From NCBI RefSeq assembly GCF_000265405.1, contig NC_018010.1:4051501-4115500 (forward strand): 64,000 bases of DNA, written 5' to 3'. The position numbers and the translations under genes are program-made. The notes below the pieces were generated by a model, which ran no database searches, was not told the origin of the DNA, and saw nothing but the letters and a program-made list of their open reading frames with translations. This stretch comes from Belliella baltica DSM 15883 (lineage in GTDB: Bacteria; Bacteroidota; Bacteroidia; Cytophagales; Cyclobacteriaceae). Shown one piece after another: positions 25,901 through 33,110 of the stretch (within the stretch, counting starts at the first letter, position 1; every line of letters starts with the position of its first letter).

Positions 25901-28339
25901 TATATCAGGATTGGTTGTAACAATTGTTACAATGATATCAAACTGGAATACACATTCTGATGAATTTGGTGGAATTGCAAAAAACTGACCCCCAGTTGAA
26001 GGGAATGGATTGTTTTCATTAAATTCAGTGTCATTTAAAGGGTCTGGACCACTGAAGAATTGTGTACCAGTTGGAAAATTACCCCTTATCTCTGTTACCG
26101 GAATTCCCGCTGTTACGTTACAGAAAAAGAAATCTAGTTCAAGATTTGCTCCCTGACAGTTCGTCTGTACCCAATCAAGAGCATTGACAATATTTATACG
26201 GACAGGTGTGGAGATAGGCTCACCTTCACATGATCCGTCATTATTAAATCCAGTGATGAATGGTACTGAATTGAAAGTACTCTGTGATACAGCTCCTTTA
26301 CCTCTAAGTATACCTCCTGTTTCAATAAATGCTTCACAATCAGCCTGAGCAAGAACAAAACAATTTTCAGTGGCTTGAAGTGTGTAAGTAAGCGTGGCAA
26401 GTACATCATTTGGATCCCCGCTTGCTGGTAAAGGCAGGTTATTAATCTTCCATATGATAGACCCCGTAGACCCTGCTGTCGGATCAAAAATTGGTGACTG
26501 AGCATTTCCACCAGAAAAATTAACTTGTGAAATAATATCACTTAAGTCCCCTGAGAAAGAAGCTGTAAATGGAATAGGAATAACAACTTCTAAATCCTGA
26601 ACTGCTTCTGTACCCCTATTCCTAATTTCAAGTGTATAGGTAATATCTTCCCCAGGCTGAACGGTTGGATTGATTCCAGCGGGATTTCCATTTAATGAGG
26701 TGAGTAAATTAAGTCCTTCAACATCCGGCACATAAGCATCTACAGAAAAAGCTACCATGTAAATAGAATACAGATCTTGAGTCGTCCCGTACCTAAATCT
26801 TGTAGATGTTTGACTATTTCCTATAATAGAATTGTTAGGATTAGGTACATCCCACATCGCAATATCAATCCCTGTGTTATTGAGCAGATTTGGTGATCTT
26901 GGGTTGCTTACAAGGTCGTCATTGGCATCTCTGACAGGTGTATAAATAGTCGAGTTGAAGAAATTATTTGTGGTATTCAAAGGATGGCTTAATCTTACCC
27001 AATTCGAATTTGCTGCATTTCTGATTTCAAGAAAATCTCCAGTGATCCCTACGTCACCTTCACCAGCCAACACGCCTAGTTTAAGATTGACAGGGCCATT
27101 TTGAACTGCATTGAAACCAGTAATGTCAAATTCTCCTGTAGACAATGCGCTATTTCCAGGAGATTGCACAAAGGAATATCCGTCAAAAATGGTGATATCT
27201 CTCCAAGGCATTTTTGAGTTTTCATAAACAACAATAATTCCCCACTGACCAAAATACCCTGTAAGCCCGCCATTCCCTTCTACTAATGCAATATCGGCAA
27301 CGGTATATTCACCAATACCATTTTGTTTCACATAATTGGTAACATCAACATATCCCGCATAAATATCCGCCTGAGCCCCTTGAGGATAAAGGATATTGTT
27401 TGCATTTGCAGTAAGTTCAGTGTAGGAAGCCGATCCGGGACCTTTCAACTTTACCTTCCTCTTGTCCAAGGTAACCGTATTGGGAACCATTGGCGTGAAA
27501 GTGCCATTTGCTGTTAATGTCAGGCTGTTATTTGAATTTGTGTAACTATTAGAATTTCCATTATTGGAAGAGTTTCTTCTTAAACTCGATACCGAAAAAG
27601 TGACTCCATCAATTGTGATTGAAACAGGGTCAAATGTGGCCGTACTGACACCGCCTGAGGTGGTAACATTCAAATTGCTAACTGGAGTAAAAGAACCATT
27701 TGTCCCTACTCTCCATCCTACCCTATTATTCGTAGAATTGTTAAATTCAAATTGATAAACATCACCATCACCCTCTAAAGTATATAATGGTGATCTATTA
27801 TTATTCCCTCCAACTCTAGAAATACCAAGTGAATAGTTTGAGAAATTGATCGGGTCATTATGAAATACTTGTTGCTGAACATTATTCACCTGCTGAGGAG
27901 TACCTGGCACTTCCCCTTTGGTTACGTCAAAGGTATTGCCTAACCCAGGTGTGGCTCTACCCGACCAATAAAGCCCTGCGTATAGAATCTCGGAACAGTT
28001 CGGATCAGCTCCATTTTCCTGAGAGAAAACTAAATTTGCAGATGATGAATTAACTGTTTGTGGATTGCCATCAACATCCACATATACCATCACATTACTT
28101 GAATTATTACCCCCGTCTGAGTAATTCTGCAAAGTCAGATTTGTATTTCCAACCAAAGTATAATCTCCCCTGACATTGAAAACTCCATTTGGTGGTTGTG
28201 GGGTTCCAACTCTTTTTACAAAAGGCTTAACGTTTTGTGTTTGAGCAGTGGCAGTAGGCAGATTGCCTCCAAATAATACAAGGACTACTGCTAGAACAGC
28301 AAACCTTATATTTTTAAGAAAATTGTAAATATTTTCCAT
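16916..28339 (-). CDS. Giant type IX-secreted DUF11/DUF7507 repeat adhesin
   Basis: 3807 residues with an uninterrupted frame. Signal peptide about 1-32. An N-terminal region (about 33-560) has no recognised domain. A DUF11-type domain lies near 560-680, followed by several Ig-like segments to about 1140. One longer DUF11-like unit is followed by four 103-residue repeats (1258-1669), sixteen 107-residue repeats (1670-3381), one divergent unit, a beta domain beginning 'IANDDEYGEF' and another DUF11 domain. The last 86 residues (3722-3807, 'IPNVITPNGDNRNDRFEI') form a gliding-motility-associated CHU_C domain, the type B sorting signal for type IX secretion. Repeats are rich in Asp/Glu and Thr/Val, as in stalk proteins. 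Inference: an acidic surface adhesin; the ligand is unknown. Confidence 0.9.
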   Translation of the reverse strand: MENIYNFLKNIRFAVLAVVLVLFGGNLPTATAQTQNVKPFVKRVGTPQPPNGVFNVRGDYTLVGNTNLTLQNYSDGGNNSSNVMVYVDVDGNPQTVNSSSANLVFSQENGADPNCSEILYAGLYWSGRATPGLGNTFDVTKGEVPGTPQQVNNVQQQVFHNDPINFSNYSLGISRVGGNNNRSPLYTLEGDGDVYQFEFNNSTNNRVGWRVGTNGSFTPVSNLNVTTSGGVSTATFDPVSITIDGVTFSVSSLRRNSSNNGNSNSYTNSNNSLTLTANGTFTPMVPNTVTLDKRKVKLKGPGSASYTELTANANNILYPQGAQADIYAGYVDVTNYVKQNGIGEYTVADIALVEGNGGLTGYFGQWGIIVVYENSKMPWRDITIFDGYSFVQSPGNSALSTGEFDITGFNAVQNGPVNLKLGVLAGEGDVGITGDFLEIRNAANSNWVRLSHPLNTTNNFFNSTIYTPVRDANDDLVSNPRSPNLLNNTGIDIAMWDVPNPNNSIIGNSQTSTRFRYGTTQDLYSIYMVAFSVDAYVPDVEGLNLLTSLNGNPAGINPTVQPGEDITYTLEIRNRGTEAVQDLEVVIPIPFTASFSGDLSDIISQVNFSGGNAQSPIFDPTAGSTGSIIWKINNLPLPASGDPNDVLATLTYTLQATENCFVLAQADCEAFIETGGILRGKGAVSQSTFNSVPFITGFNNDGSCEGEPISTPVRINIVNALDWVQTNCQGANLELDFFFCNVTAGIPVTEIRGNFPTGTQFFSGPDPLNDTEFNENNPFPSTGGQFFAIPPNSSECVFQFDIIVTIVTTNPDIPTSEDLTFCQGENAGNLSQFISLSADGLANDYQLFYFTEPTGGNAISNPVINTSNSGEVTFWVAEGPSSSCIGDRVPVTITVNPNTAEPAVLNVNECQQEGTVPYNVTALPNATLLFYADNNPGSLPFEATPAVDLSIAGINTVWVSQVVDGLCESARVPVSITVNPLPVLTIADPAPVCEPGTVDLTAAAVTAGSSGFDVLEYFSNVEGTDVLTNPDAIAQSGTYYIKATSSNDCFVIKPVEVIVNDAPVAPISAGDITVCAADPIQTLDANDAITAVTGITYKWYTAATGGSEVIPTLSSIGTATFYVEAVSEEGCASLERTAVTLTINDCSVAITKTVDFEEIDKPTTLNYTIRVTNPGNTPLTGVVVTDPLTNEATPLALFSGDDNNDGKLDTGESWVYNASYAVDQDMIDAGADIVNTAIVNTDFTGEEEASVTTMIDQTPGLAITKAAALGSSYEAVGDEIDYTITVTNTGNVTLSNIVVADPLTGLNQTIATLAPKASEVINTTYTVDQDDIDAGSVTNVATATVGDITVSDDEEVDAVQTPGLAITKAAALGSSYEAVGDEIDYTITVTNTGNVTLSNIVVADPLTGLNQTIATLAPKASEVINTTYTVDQDDIDAGSVTNVATATVGDITVSDDEEVDAVQTPGLAITKAAALGSSYEAVGDEIDYTITVTNTGNVTLSNIVVADPLTGLNQTIATLAPKASEVINTTYTVDQDDIDAGSVTNVATATVGDITVSDDEEVDAVQIPGLAITKAAALGSSYEAVGDEIDYTITVTNTGNVTLSNIVVADPLTGLNQTIATLAPKASEVINTTYTVDQDDIDAGSVTNVATATVGDITVSDDEEVDAVQNSAIAIAKSANKTIVTAAGEEVVYTLTVTNTGNTTLTDVMLVDAMLEVSENVGTLLPGQSASRDYTYTVTQADIDNGSIVNVANTTGEDPNGDMPEDDATVTVDVDQRSAITIAKSANKTVVTESGEEVVYTLTVTNTGNTTLTDVMIVDAMLEVSENVGTLLPGQSASRDYTYTVTQSDIDNGSIVNVATVTSEDPNGDTPGDDDEVTVDVDQNSSVALTKSADKSVVTVAGEEVVYTLTVTNTGNTTLTDVMLVDEMLEVSENVGTLLPGQSVSRDYTYTVTQSDIDNGSIVNVASTTGEDPNGDMPEDDATVTVDVDQNSAISLAKSANKTVVSEAGEEVVYTLTVTNTGNTTLTDVMIVDAMLEVSENVGTLLPGQSESRDYTYTVTQSDIDNGSIVNVASTTGEDPNGDMPEDDATVTVDVDQNSAISLAKSADKSVVTVAGEEVVYTLTVTNTGNTTLTDVMLVDEMLEVSENVGTLLPGQSESRDYTYTVTQSDIDNGSIVNVASTTGEDPNGDMPEDDATVTVDVDQNSAISLAKSADKSVVTVAGEEVVYTLTVTNTGNTTLTDVMLVDEMLEVSENVGTLLPGQSESRDYTYTVTQADIDNGSIVNVANTTGEDPNGDMPEDDATVTVDVDQNSAITIAKSANKTVVSEAGEEVVYTLTVTNTGNTTLTDVMIVDAMLEVSENVGTLLPGQSESRDYTYTVTQADIDNGSIVNVATTEGEDPNGDMPEDDATVTVDVDQRSAITIAKSANKTAVTEAGEEVVYTLTVTNTGNTTLTDVMIVDAMLNVSENVGTLLPGQSESRDYTYTVTQADIDNGSIVNVANTTGEDPNGDMPEDDATVTVDVDQRSAITIAKSANKTVVTESGEEVVYTLTVTNTGNTTLTDVMLVDEMLEVSENVGTLLPGQSVSRDYTYTVTQSDIDNGSIVNVASTTGEDPNGDTPGDDDEVTVDVDQNSSVALTKSADKSIVTAAGEEVVYTLTVTNTGNTTLTDVMLVDAMLEVSENVGTLLPGQSASRDYTYTVTQADIDNGSIVNVANTTGEDPNGDMPEDDATVTVDVDQNSAITIAKSANKTVVTEAGEEVVYTLTVTNTGNTTLTDVMLVDEMLEVSENVGTLLPGQSVSRDYTYTVTQSDIDNGSIVNVASTTGEDPNGDTPGDDDEVTVDVDQNSSVALTKSADKSIVTAAGEEVVYTLTVTNTGNTTLTDVMLVDEMLEVSENVGTLLPGQSVSRDYTYTVTQSDIDNGSIVNVASTEGEDPNGDTPGDDDEVTVDVDQNSSVALTKSADKSIVTAAGEEVVYTLTVTNTGNTTLTDVMIVDAMLNVSENVGTLLPGQSASRDYTYTVTQTDIDNGSIVNVASTEGEDPNGDTPGDDDEVTVDVDQNSSVALAKSADKSVVTAAGEEVVYTLTVTNTGNTTLTDVMLVDEMLEVSENVGTLLPGQSESRDYTYTVTQTDIDNGSIVNVASTTGEDPNGDKPGDEATVTVDVDQRSAIIIAKSANKTAVTAAGEEVVYTLTVTNTGNTTLTDVMLVDAMLNVSENVGTLLPGQSESREYTYTVTQADIDNGSIVNVATTEGENPNGETPEDGDEVIVEVDQRSAITIAKSANKTVVSEAGEEVVYTLTVTNTGNTTLTDVMIVDAMLNVSENVGTLLPGASASREYTYTVTQADIDNGSIVNVATTEGEDPNGETPEDGDEVIVEVDQRASIEIVKTTQSTTYLELGEVINYTLTVTNTGSVTLTNVEVIDPLTGFTNTIESLSPGQVISLATSYTITADDLERGTLLNTASVSAEIPDGGTIGDEDSVTIGGGARPIIANDDEYGEFTVSFGGEIGNILDNDLLDGQPVTMDNVDFVFTELDGIIGLLINPNGELSLIPGVNEARDYRLRYVLSETLNPTNSDEAFVTFRILNDEVDMSVTKTSFDVEVFEGDEFEYEIVVRNNSENDASDVEIVDDLPNGLSYISSTITSSDASIQASTTTAGNRITWTVPTFPAGATMTIRVLVKADALPGTSELTVTNVVSVSSSGEELNPTDNTDSDTNTIKPFFIPNVITPNGDNRNDRFEIKGLDKFTSNEIVIFNRFGDHVFERTNYQNDWSAEGLPAGTYFMVLVATDSQGRTHDFKEWIQVIKE
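18197..23332 (-). repeat. Sixteen tandem 321-nt (107-residue) repeats
   Basis: The period is exactly 321 nt and 16 x 321 = 5136 nt fills the interval. Each unit starts (N/R)S and contains 'AGEEVVYTLTVTNTGNTTL', 'SENVGTLLPGQS' and a C-terminal Asp-rich end with 'DVDQ' or 'EVDQ'. Units fall into subtypes: an 'AKSANK' form, usually with an EDDATVTVDVDQ end, and a 'TKSADKS' form, usually with a GDDDEVTVDVDQ end. Some neighbours are identical over 300 nt or more, and a 642-nt duplication is visible within the array. Confidence 0.95.
23333..24568 (-). repeat. Four near-identical 309-nt (103-residue) repeats
   Basis: Four copies of exactly 309 nt each encode units starting 'PGLAITKAAALGSSYEAV'. By eye they differ at only one or two positions (for example the codon before PGLAI). 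They abut the 321-nt array directly, and the two families are related but distinct in sequence and length. Confidence 0.95.
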
Positions 28340-28361
28340 GATTTTTTTGCTTTAAGAAGAA

Positions 28362-28886
28362 TTATTGAGGTATTGCTACCTGATAAAAAATTAAAATATC
28401 TGTGTTTTCGAATCCTGCAGACATCCTTAAAACTTCTTGAGAAGTCAAGGCAACATCTGACAAAATGAAAATATATTTTAGATTACTGAATGACTCAAAT
28501 AAAGACGTTCCTAAAGAAACAGAAGCGATTTGAGATGAATCAGTAATATGAATCTGAATCATCTTTACAGTTCTAAAAAGCGGGTCTTTTTCATTTAAAA
28601 ACCTCAAACTTGAGCCATCAACATCTACTTTCTGAGGATAAGCTTCCTTTGGATTAACTTTTGTATTATTAGCAATCACTATCGTTGGAGTCGCACCATA
28701 AATCATCTTATATAAGCGATCTTCTTTGCCAATATTTTCCTCAGCCATATATGACTGAAGTTCTTTTACTTGCTGTGCTTGTAAGCTTCCAACTGAAGAG
28801 TAAATCAGCCCGATAATTATGAAAAGTTGTATAGTCAATCCCTGACTAAACTTTCCCTTCCTGAAATTTGAATAAATGCTAAACAT
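28362..28886 (-). CDS. Secreted protein of unknown function upstream of the adhesin
   Basis: 174 residues, not recognised. Seen: a basic N-terminus and hydrophobic segment (about 18-36) ending in 'SLQAQQ', consistent with a signal peptide, then a soluble alpha/beta region without Cys or any known motif. It lies 22 bp before the adhesin start on the same strand and is almost certainly co-transcribed. Inference: a periplasmic or surface partner of the adhesin. No lipobox or type IX sorting domain is present. Confidence 0.7.
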   Translation of the reverse strand: MFSIYSNFRKGKFSQGLTIQLFIIIGLIYSSVGSLQAQQVKELQSYMAEENIGKEDRLYKMIYGATPTIVIANNTKVNPKEAYPQKVDVDGSSLRFLNEKDPLFRTVKMIQIHITDSSQIASVSLGTSLFESFSNLKYIFILSDVALTSQEVLRMSAGFENTDILIFYQVAIPQ

Positions 28887-28913
28887 GACTTTGTTAAATA
28901 TTATCTTGAATAA

Positions 28914-29153
28914 TTATATGCTAGAGGAATAGAGTAAATATTTCGTGCCTGACCACTCAAGATCAGAGTTTGTATACAAACATTTTTGATGATCTGAAGC
29001 GTGCTGTATGTATGATACACTAAAAGTACCTTGCCATGCTCCCATATATAAATTGAAAATCTGGATCAAAAAACATCCTAAGATTACCTTGAAGAACTTC
29101 TCTGCGTTCTTCAGCAAACTGCTGTCGTGCTTGAATTGTAAATAATTTCCCAT
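28914..29153 (-). CDS. Possible small protein, first gene of the adhesin operon
   Basis: 79 residues with no recognised family. It has a basic N-terminal third, one hydrophobic segment (about 22-38, 'FFKVILGCFLIQIFNLYMG') and a polar tail. It is a candidate gene because it begins with ATG, lies 27 bp before the next gene on the same strand and sits just downstream of a candidate promoter. It is too short for composition to prove it is coding, and it could be leader sequence. Confidence 0.4.
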   Translation of the reverse strand: MGNYLQFKHDSSLLKNAEKFFKVILGCFLIQIFNLYMGAWQGTFSVSYIQHASDHQKCLYTNSDLEWSGTKYLLYSSSI

Positions 29154-29229
29154 ACCTGTTTTTAATTAAAAGCTTCAATAAGAGGTTTATAAGACCATTT
29201 TTTATGTTTTAAAGTCATACAGGTTTTAT

Positions 29230-29237
29230 CAAACCTA
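29230..29237 (-). promoter_or_regulatory. Candidate -7 element within a palindrome, adhesin operon
   Basis: The minus strand reads TAGGTTTG, matching the Bacteroidota -7 consensus TAnnTTTG, about 77 bp before the small first gene. No good -33 TTTG lies at the usual distance, so this is weak. The element overlaps a perfect 6-bp inverted repeat, AGGTTT-N4-AAACCT at 29221-29236, which could be an operator. The rest of the 29154-29537 spacer is AT-rich with no gene seen. Confidence 0.35.
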
Positions 29238-29537
29238 TTTATTTGCTGTAAAAATACATTATTTTGTATTTCATATCCAAATTATTAACAAGAAAAATTA
29301 ACTTTAAATACATTTTTTTTATTATGAAATACATTTTAATTATTTCAAATAGATCGAAAAGGGGGGAATCTATAAGTCTATAAAAAATCAAAAACATGTA
29401 TTTAAATAGTTCTAATGGGCTTTTAATAAAAATTAGGGAGAATGGAGAATGAGTATTTCATCTCAGCATGGATACATCTCGTCTTTGAAAAATAAATGAA
29501 GAAAAATTTAATAAATAAGATTAGAAAAACACTTTAC

Positions 29538-32500
29538 TTAAAATAAAGCAGTCACTTGCATCCTGCCCACATGAACCAAGCGACCTAATCCTTGAGAATT
29601 TCTCCCTTCATAAACCATATTCATCTGAAGCCCCTCTCCAATTTTTTGAAGCCAATTCAAAGTCCAGGTCAGGTTATTTCCAGTGTTCAATGCTTGGAGC
29701 ATTTCGTAGCCAGTTGGGGAATTGGCTTCTCCATTATAAGAAATATAGGTGTATTTTAAATTTGCATTAACTGTTGTCTTGATGGCTTTTGAAAAGCGGA
29801 AGTCCAACCCCAATTGGTGGAGCTCTGCCTTTTCTGCAAATTCTGGATTAGATACGTTTTCTTTATCCGTAAATTGATACATCAAGGTAGAACGAAAAAC
29901 ATTACTTGGCTGCCAAGCCAATTCTGGCCCTAATCCATATTGCTCAATTGTGTAATTCCTATTATCTAGAAAGTCTGAAGCAGCAAACCTACTTCCCGAC
30001 ATTAGAAGAAATCTAAAATTTAGATTAGGGTTAAAATTAAAACGGGTATTCAAACGCCAATCCTTTTGAACTAAATCTTCGAATCCCCCAGCAAGAAGTT
30101 GTTTGTTTTGGCTATCAAATACAGATAAATCAAATCCATATTTTGGAGATGCTCTATTAAAGAAAAAAGTGCTCCGAATCACTTGGCGAACAGAGATCAA
30201 ATCTTCATCTGCGAATCCTCCAACAAATGGATTTACACGTTGCCAGAATTCATTTGAAGTAATTTTTTTCTCAATATTTAAGCTTGTCGTATTTGAAAAT
30301 TTCTGCATAAAAAGTCGCAAACCTTTTTCTTTCCGCCATGAATCTGGAAATTTTGCATTTAGACGGTAATTAAAAATAGTGCTATATGCTTGAATAAAGT
30401 CAGTTGTTGGAACAAAGACTTTTATGAAAATTTTCTCCTCAGGATTTACGGCTATATAGAATTCATTAAGTTGCTGAACTCCATCTCCATTGTCATCTCT
30501 CCATGCATGCGTTCCTTCTCCTGTTGGAACAGGCAAATAGACATATTCTCTTCTGAATTCCCGTCCATTTCCAAGAGCGTAGGAAAGTTCATTTCTTACA
30601 TTTCCATCGAATAGATTACTTAAATAATCAATTTTTCCTAAAACTGTCGTTTCGATTTCGTTTGAATTTCTTAAAAATCTCAACTCTCTATAAGTAAAAG
30701 TTCCTGTAAAATCATGATTGCCAAACTTTTTCTTAAGACCATAATTACTTGCGAAAGCTTCGGTATCAGAGACCAACTCTCCTCCGACTGGAAACTTATC
30801 TTCCCTCCAACTCACATCAGCAAAGAATGAATAGGGTAATGTATCATTGGATTTCAGGTAAAACATTTGTTCAAGAAAGTTCATCGCTGTTCCCACGACA
30901 GAGTCTGATGCTATGTCTCTAACAGCATTTCTATCTAACATTACCTTATAACCTGGAACTAGTACTTTCGATCTATAACTAACATCTCCAGTATATCGAA
31001 GCCAATTAGATTTTAGGTTTCTGACATCACTATCTAATTTGAAAAAATCATTTTTCACATAAAACCTCTTCGCGACAACTTGATTGAAAGTGGCAAGGTG
31101 TTGTGTTCCAGATAAGATATTTCCGCGATTTCTTAAGTTAAATCTATAAGAAAACGACTTGTCCGCATCTTTGGTCAAGGAAACTTGCGCATTAAAAATC
31201 CTTTCACTTCCCGGGTCTTGGCTGTCCTCAGGTCTCAAACTCCAGTCTCTATCAAATTCTATATACCTCAATCGGTCTATGAAATTGAAATTAGCAGCAT
31301 TATATTCAAATTCTGCCAAGGCATTAAATTTATAACCTTTGAATTTCTCAAAGATTCTGTTTTCAGACAAAAATCCAGACTTAATCCCAAAGCCATTGTT
31401 ATCTTCATTATCTATCTCAGAAAATAAATTTTGATCAGTACTTGAAAATGCTACTTCCGAATATATCTTTTCAAATTCACTTAATTTGATTCTGGTCCCT
31501 GTGGTGAACATTTGCCTTTTATTTGGTGCTGGAAGCTGTGAAAGGATAGAAAATCTTCCCTGAGGCACTCCATTAACTCTGGGTACATATTCATAAACAG
31601 GTCCATTTGCTAATCTTTGTAAGCGGACATAATCACCATTTCCTAAACCAACTTCCGAGAAACCTATTGCAAAAAAAGCATCTTGGGGATCATTTGAATA
31701 TTCATAAAATACTATTGGAATCCCTCGATCGTCAAAAGTTTCAACTCTCTTATAAAGAATCCTGTTCTGATCAAAAGCTACAGAATCAACTCTTGGAAAA
31801 GAAGCCGCTTCCAAATTATCACCTACGGAAGCAAGTAAACTTTTTTCCCTATCCGAAAACTCAAAAAATAAGGGTCTATTTCTATTATCTTGTTCTCTGT
31901 AGAAGTTCATATAAAATGACACTTTATCCGTTTCTTGAATATGATTTGCTGTTAGAATTGATCTGCTATAGTTTCGCTCTGCATATTCAAAATCGATTCT
32001 CACCCTTGAATATTGAGTAATTAGGATTTTTGGTGTAAAGGTGATTTCTCCCTGATTGTAATCAATAACATAATCATAATTAAATCCTCTTTGAAGCTGC
32101 TTTCCATCCAAAAATACACGCTCCGAATTGGCCATTATGATAACAAACCTTTCATTATCTGGCCCTGGAATTCTGTAAGGCCCAAGTGTCCCTTCAAACA
32201 CCTCCAATTGAATGGAAGCAAATTTTCCTTTGGCAACTGAAGCCGCTGCTTGGGTTGATGCTTTCCATTTGTTACCCAATAGGTAATTTGTAGTAAACTG
32301 GGTTCCTTGCACATTTTTATAATATCTCAGAAATTCTGACCTCCTCTGTTGAAGTACTACATCACCAGCTGCCAGATTAAATTTATCATTATATATTTCT
32401 ACCAATACGTTGTCAAAATCTTGCAATTGCTGCGTATTACCTTCTGGCTGAAAGGGTACATTTTGATCGGTAATACTTGCACGGATATTCAGGTTTTCAG

Positions 32501-33014
32501 CCAGCTCTCCCGACATTTGTAAATTGAGAGAGGAATTCACAAACACATTTTGGGTATTACCAAATGAAACTCCACGAGTTAAATTTCCAGATTTACTCAA
32601 GTTTGTAGTTGGGAAAAGTTCTTCTCTGAAATCAAAAGTAGGAAGTGCTCCAACTCTATTATTTCGAAACATAGCCATAGAATCATAATCTTGCTGAAGT
32701 GTTCTTTTAGCAATTACCTGATGGAAACTATATGGAAAAGTTTGATAACAAAATTGAAGAGAATCGATTTTATTGGCGTTGTCCAAATTGACCTTGATTG
32801 TTCCAGAATTGAGATTGTAATCAAAAAAAAACCTATTCCCTTGAGAATCTGAAATTTTGATACTTTCCTCAATGACTGAAAGGGAGTCTAATAAAAAATC
32901 ATTTTTGAAAATATCATAAGGCATCCATTTACAGCTATTCGACTGAGCAAAAATTTGACCGACTCCTCCTAGCCACAACAACCCAATAAGTAAAAATCGT
33001 CTCAAAGCAATCAT
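29538..33014 (-). CDS. Large outer-membrane beta-barrel protein of unknown function
   Basis: 1158 residues from ATG 33014, chosen over GTG 33035 because it gives a compact signal peptide (MIALRRFLLIGLLWLGGVGQIFAQ). The rest is rich in alternating aromatic/polar strands typical of outer-membrane barrels, such as 'LTRGVSFGNTQNVFVNSSLNLQMSG' and 'NIRASITDQNVPFQPEGNTQQL', and ends in 'MQVTALF', a terminal Phe as in many barrel proteins. Inference only: the N-terminal part recalls the repeated barrel segments of the type IX translocon SprA, but it is half that length. No TonB-dependent plug or TPR is seen. It follows the sensor kinase gene by 96 bp on the same strand. Confidence 0.7.
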   Translation of the reverse strand: MIALRRFLLIGLLWLGGVGQIFAQSNSCKWMPYDIFKNDFLLDSLSVIEESIKISDSQGNRFFFDYNLNSGTIKVNLDNANKIDSLQFCYQTFPYSFHQVIAKRTLQQDYDSMAMFRNNRVGALPTFDFREELFPTTNLSKSGNLTRGVSFGNTQNVFVNSSLNLQMSGELAENLNIRASITDQNVPFQPEGNTQQLQDFDNVLVEIYNDKFNLAAGDVVLQQRRSEFLRYYKNVQGTQFTTNYLLGNKWKASTQAAASVAKGKFASIQLEVFEGTLGPYRIPGPDNERFVIIMANSERVFLDGKQLQRGFNYDYVIDYNQGEITFTPKILITQYSRVRIDFEYAERNYSRSILTANHIQETDKVSFYMNFYREQDNRNRPLFFEFSDREKSLLASVGDNLEAASFPRVDSVAFDQNRILYKRVETFDDRGIPIVFYEYSNDPQDAFFAIGFSEVGLGNGDYVRLQRLANGPVYEYVPRVNGVPQGRFSILSQLPAPNKRQMFTTGTRIKLSEFEKIYSEVAFSSTDQNLFSEIDNEDNNGFGIKSGFLSENRIFEKFKGYKFNALAEFEYNAANFNFIDRLRYIEFDRDWSLRPEDSQDPGSERIFNAQVSLTKDADKSFSYRFNLRNRGNILSGTQHLATFNQVVAKRFYVKNDFFKLDSDVRNLKSNWLRYTGDVSYRSKVLVPGYKVMLDRNAVRDIASDSVVGTAMNFLEQMFYLKSNDTLPYSFFADVSWREDKFPVGGELVSDTEAFASNYGLKKKFGNHDFTGTFTYRELRFLRNSNEIETTVLGKIDYLSNLFDGNVRNELSYALGNGREFRREYVYLPVPTGEGTHAWRDDNGDGVQQLNEFYIAVNPEEKIFIKVFVPTTDFIQAYSTIFNYRLNAKFPDSWRKEKGLRLFMQKFSNTTSLNIEKKITSNEFWQRVNPFVGGFADEDLISVRQVIRSTFFFNRASPKYGFDLSVFDSQNKQLLAGGFEDLVQKDWRLNTRFNFNPNLNFRFLLMSGSRFAASDFLDNRNYTIEQYGLGPELAWQPSNVFRSTLMYQFTDKENVSNPEFAEKAELHQLGLDFRFSKAIKTTVNANLKYTYISYNGEANSPTGYEMLQALNTGNNLTWTLNWLQKIGEGLQMNMVYEGRNSQGLGRLVHVGRMQVTALF

Positions 33015-33110
33015 TTGAATCCTCAATCTTCTCACTAAGGTAATATTTTCAAGAAGAAAAGAAATATGCTGAGTTAATTTGAAACTTTGAAAAAGTATGA
33101 ATTAGCTGAT

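Noticed and set aside
28914..29153. Calling the 79-residue ORF a firm gene
   Set aside because: Kept only as a low-confidence feature: position favours it, but length and sequence give no proof of coding.
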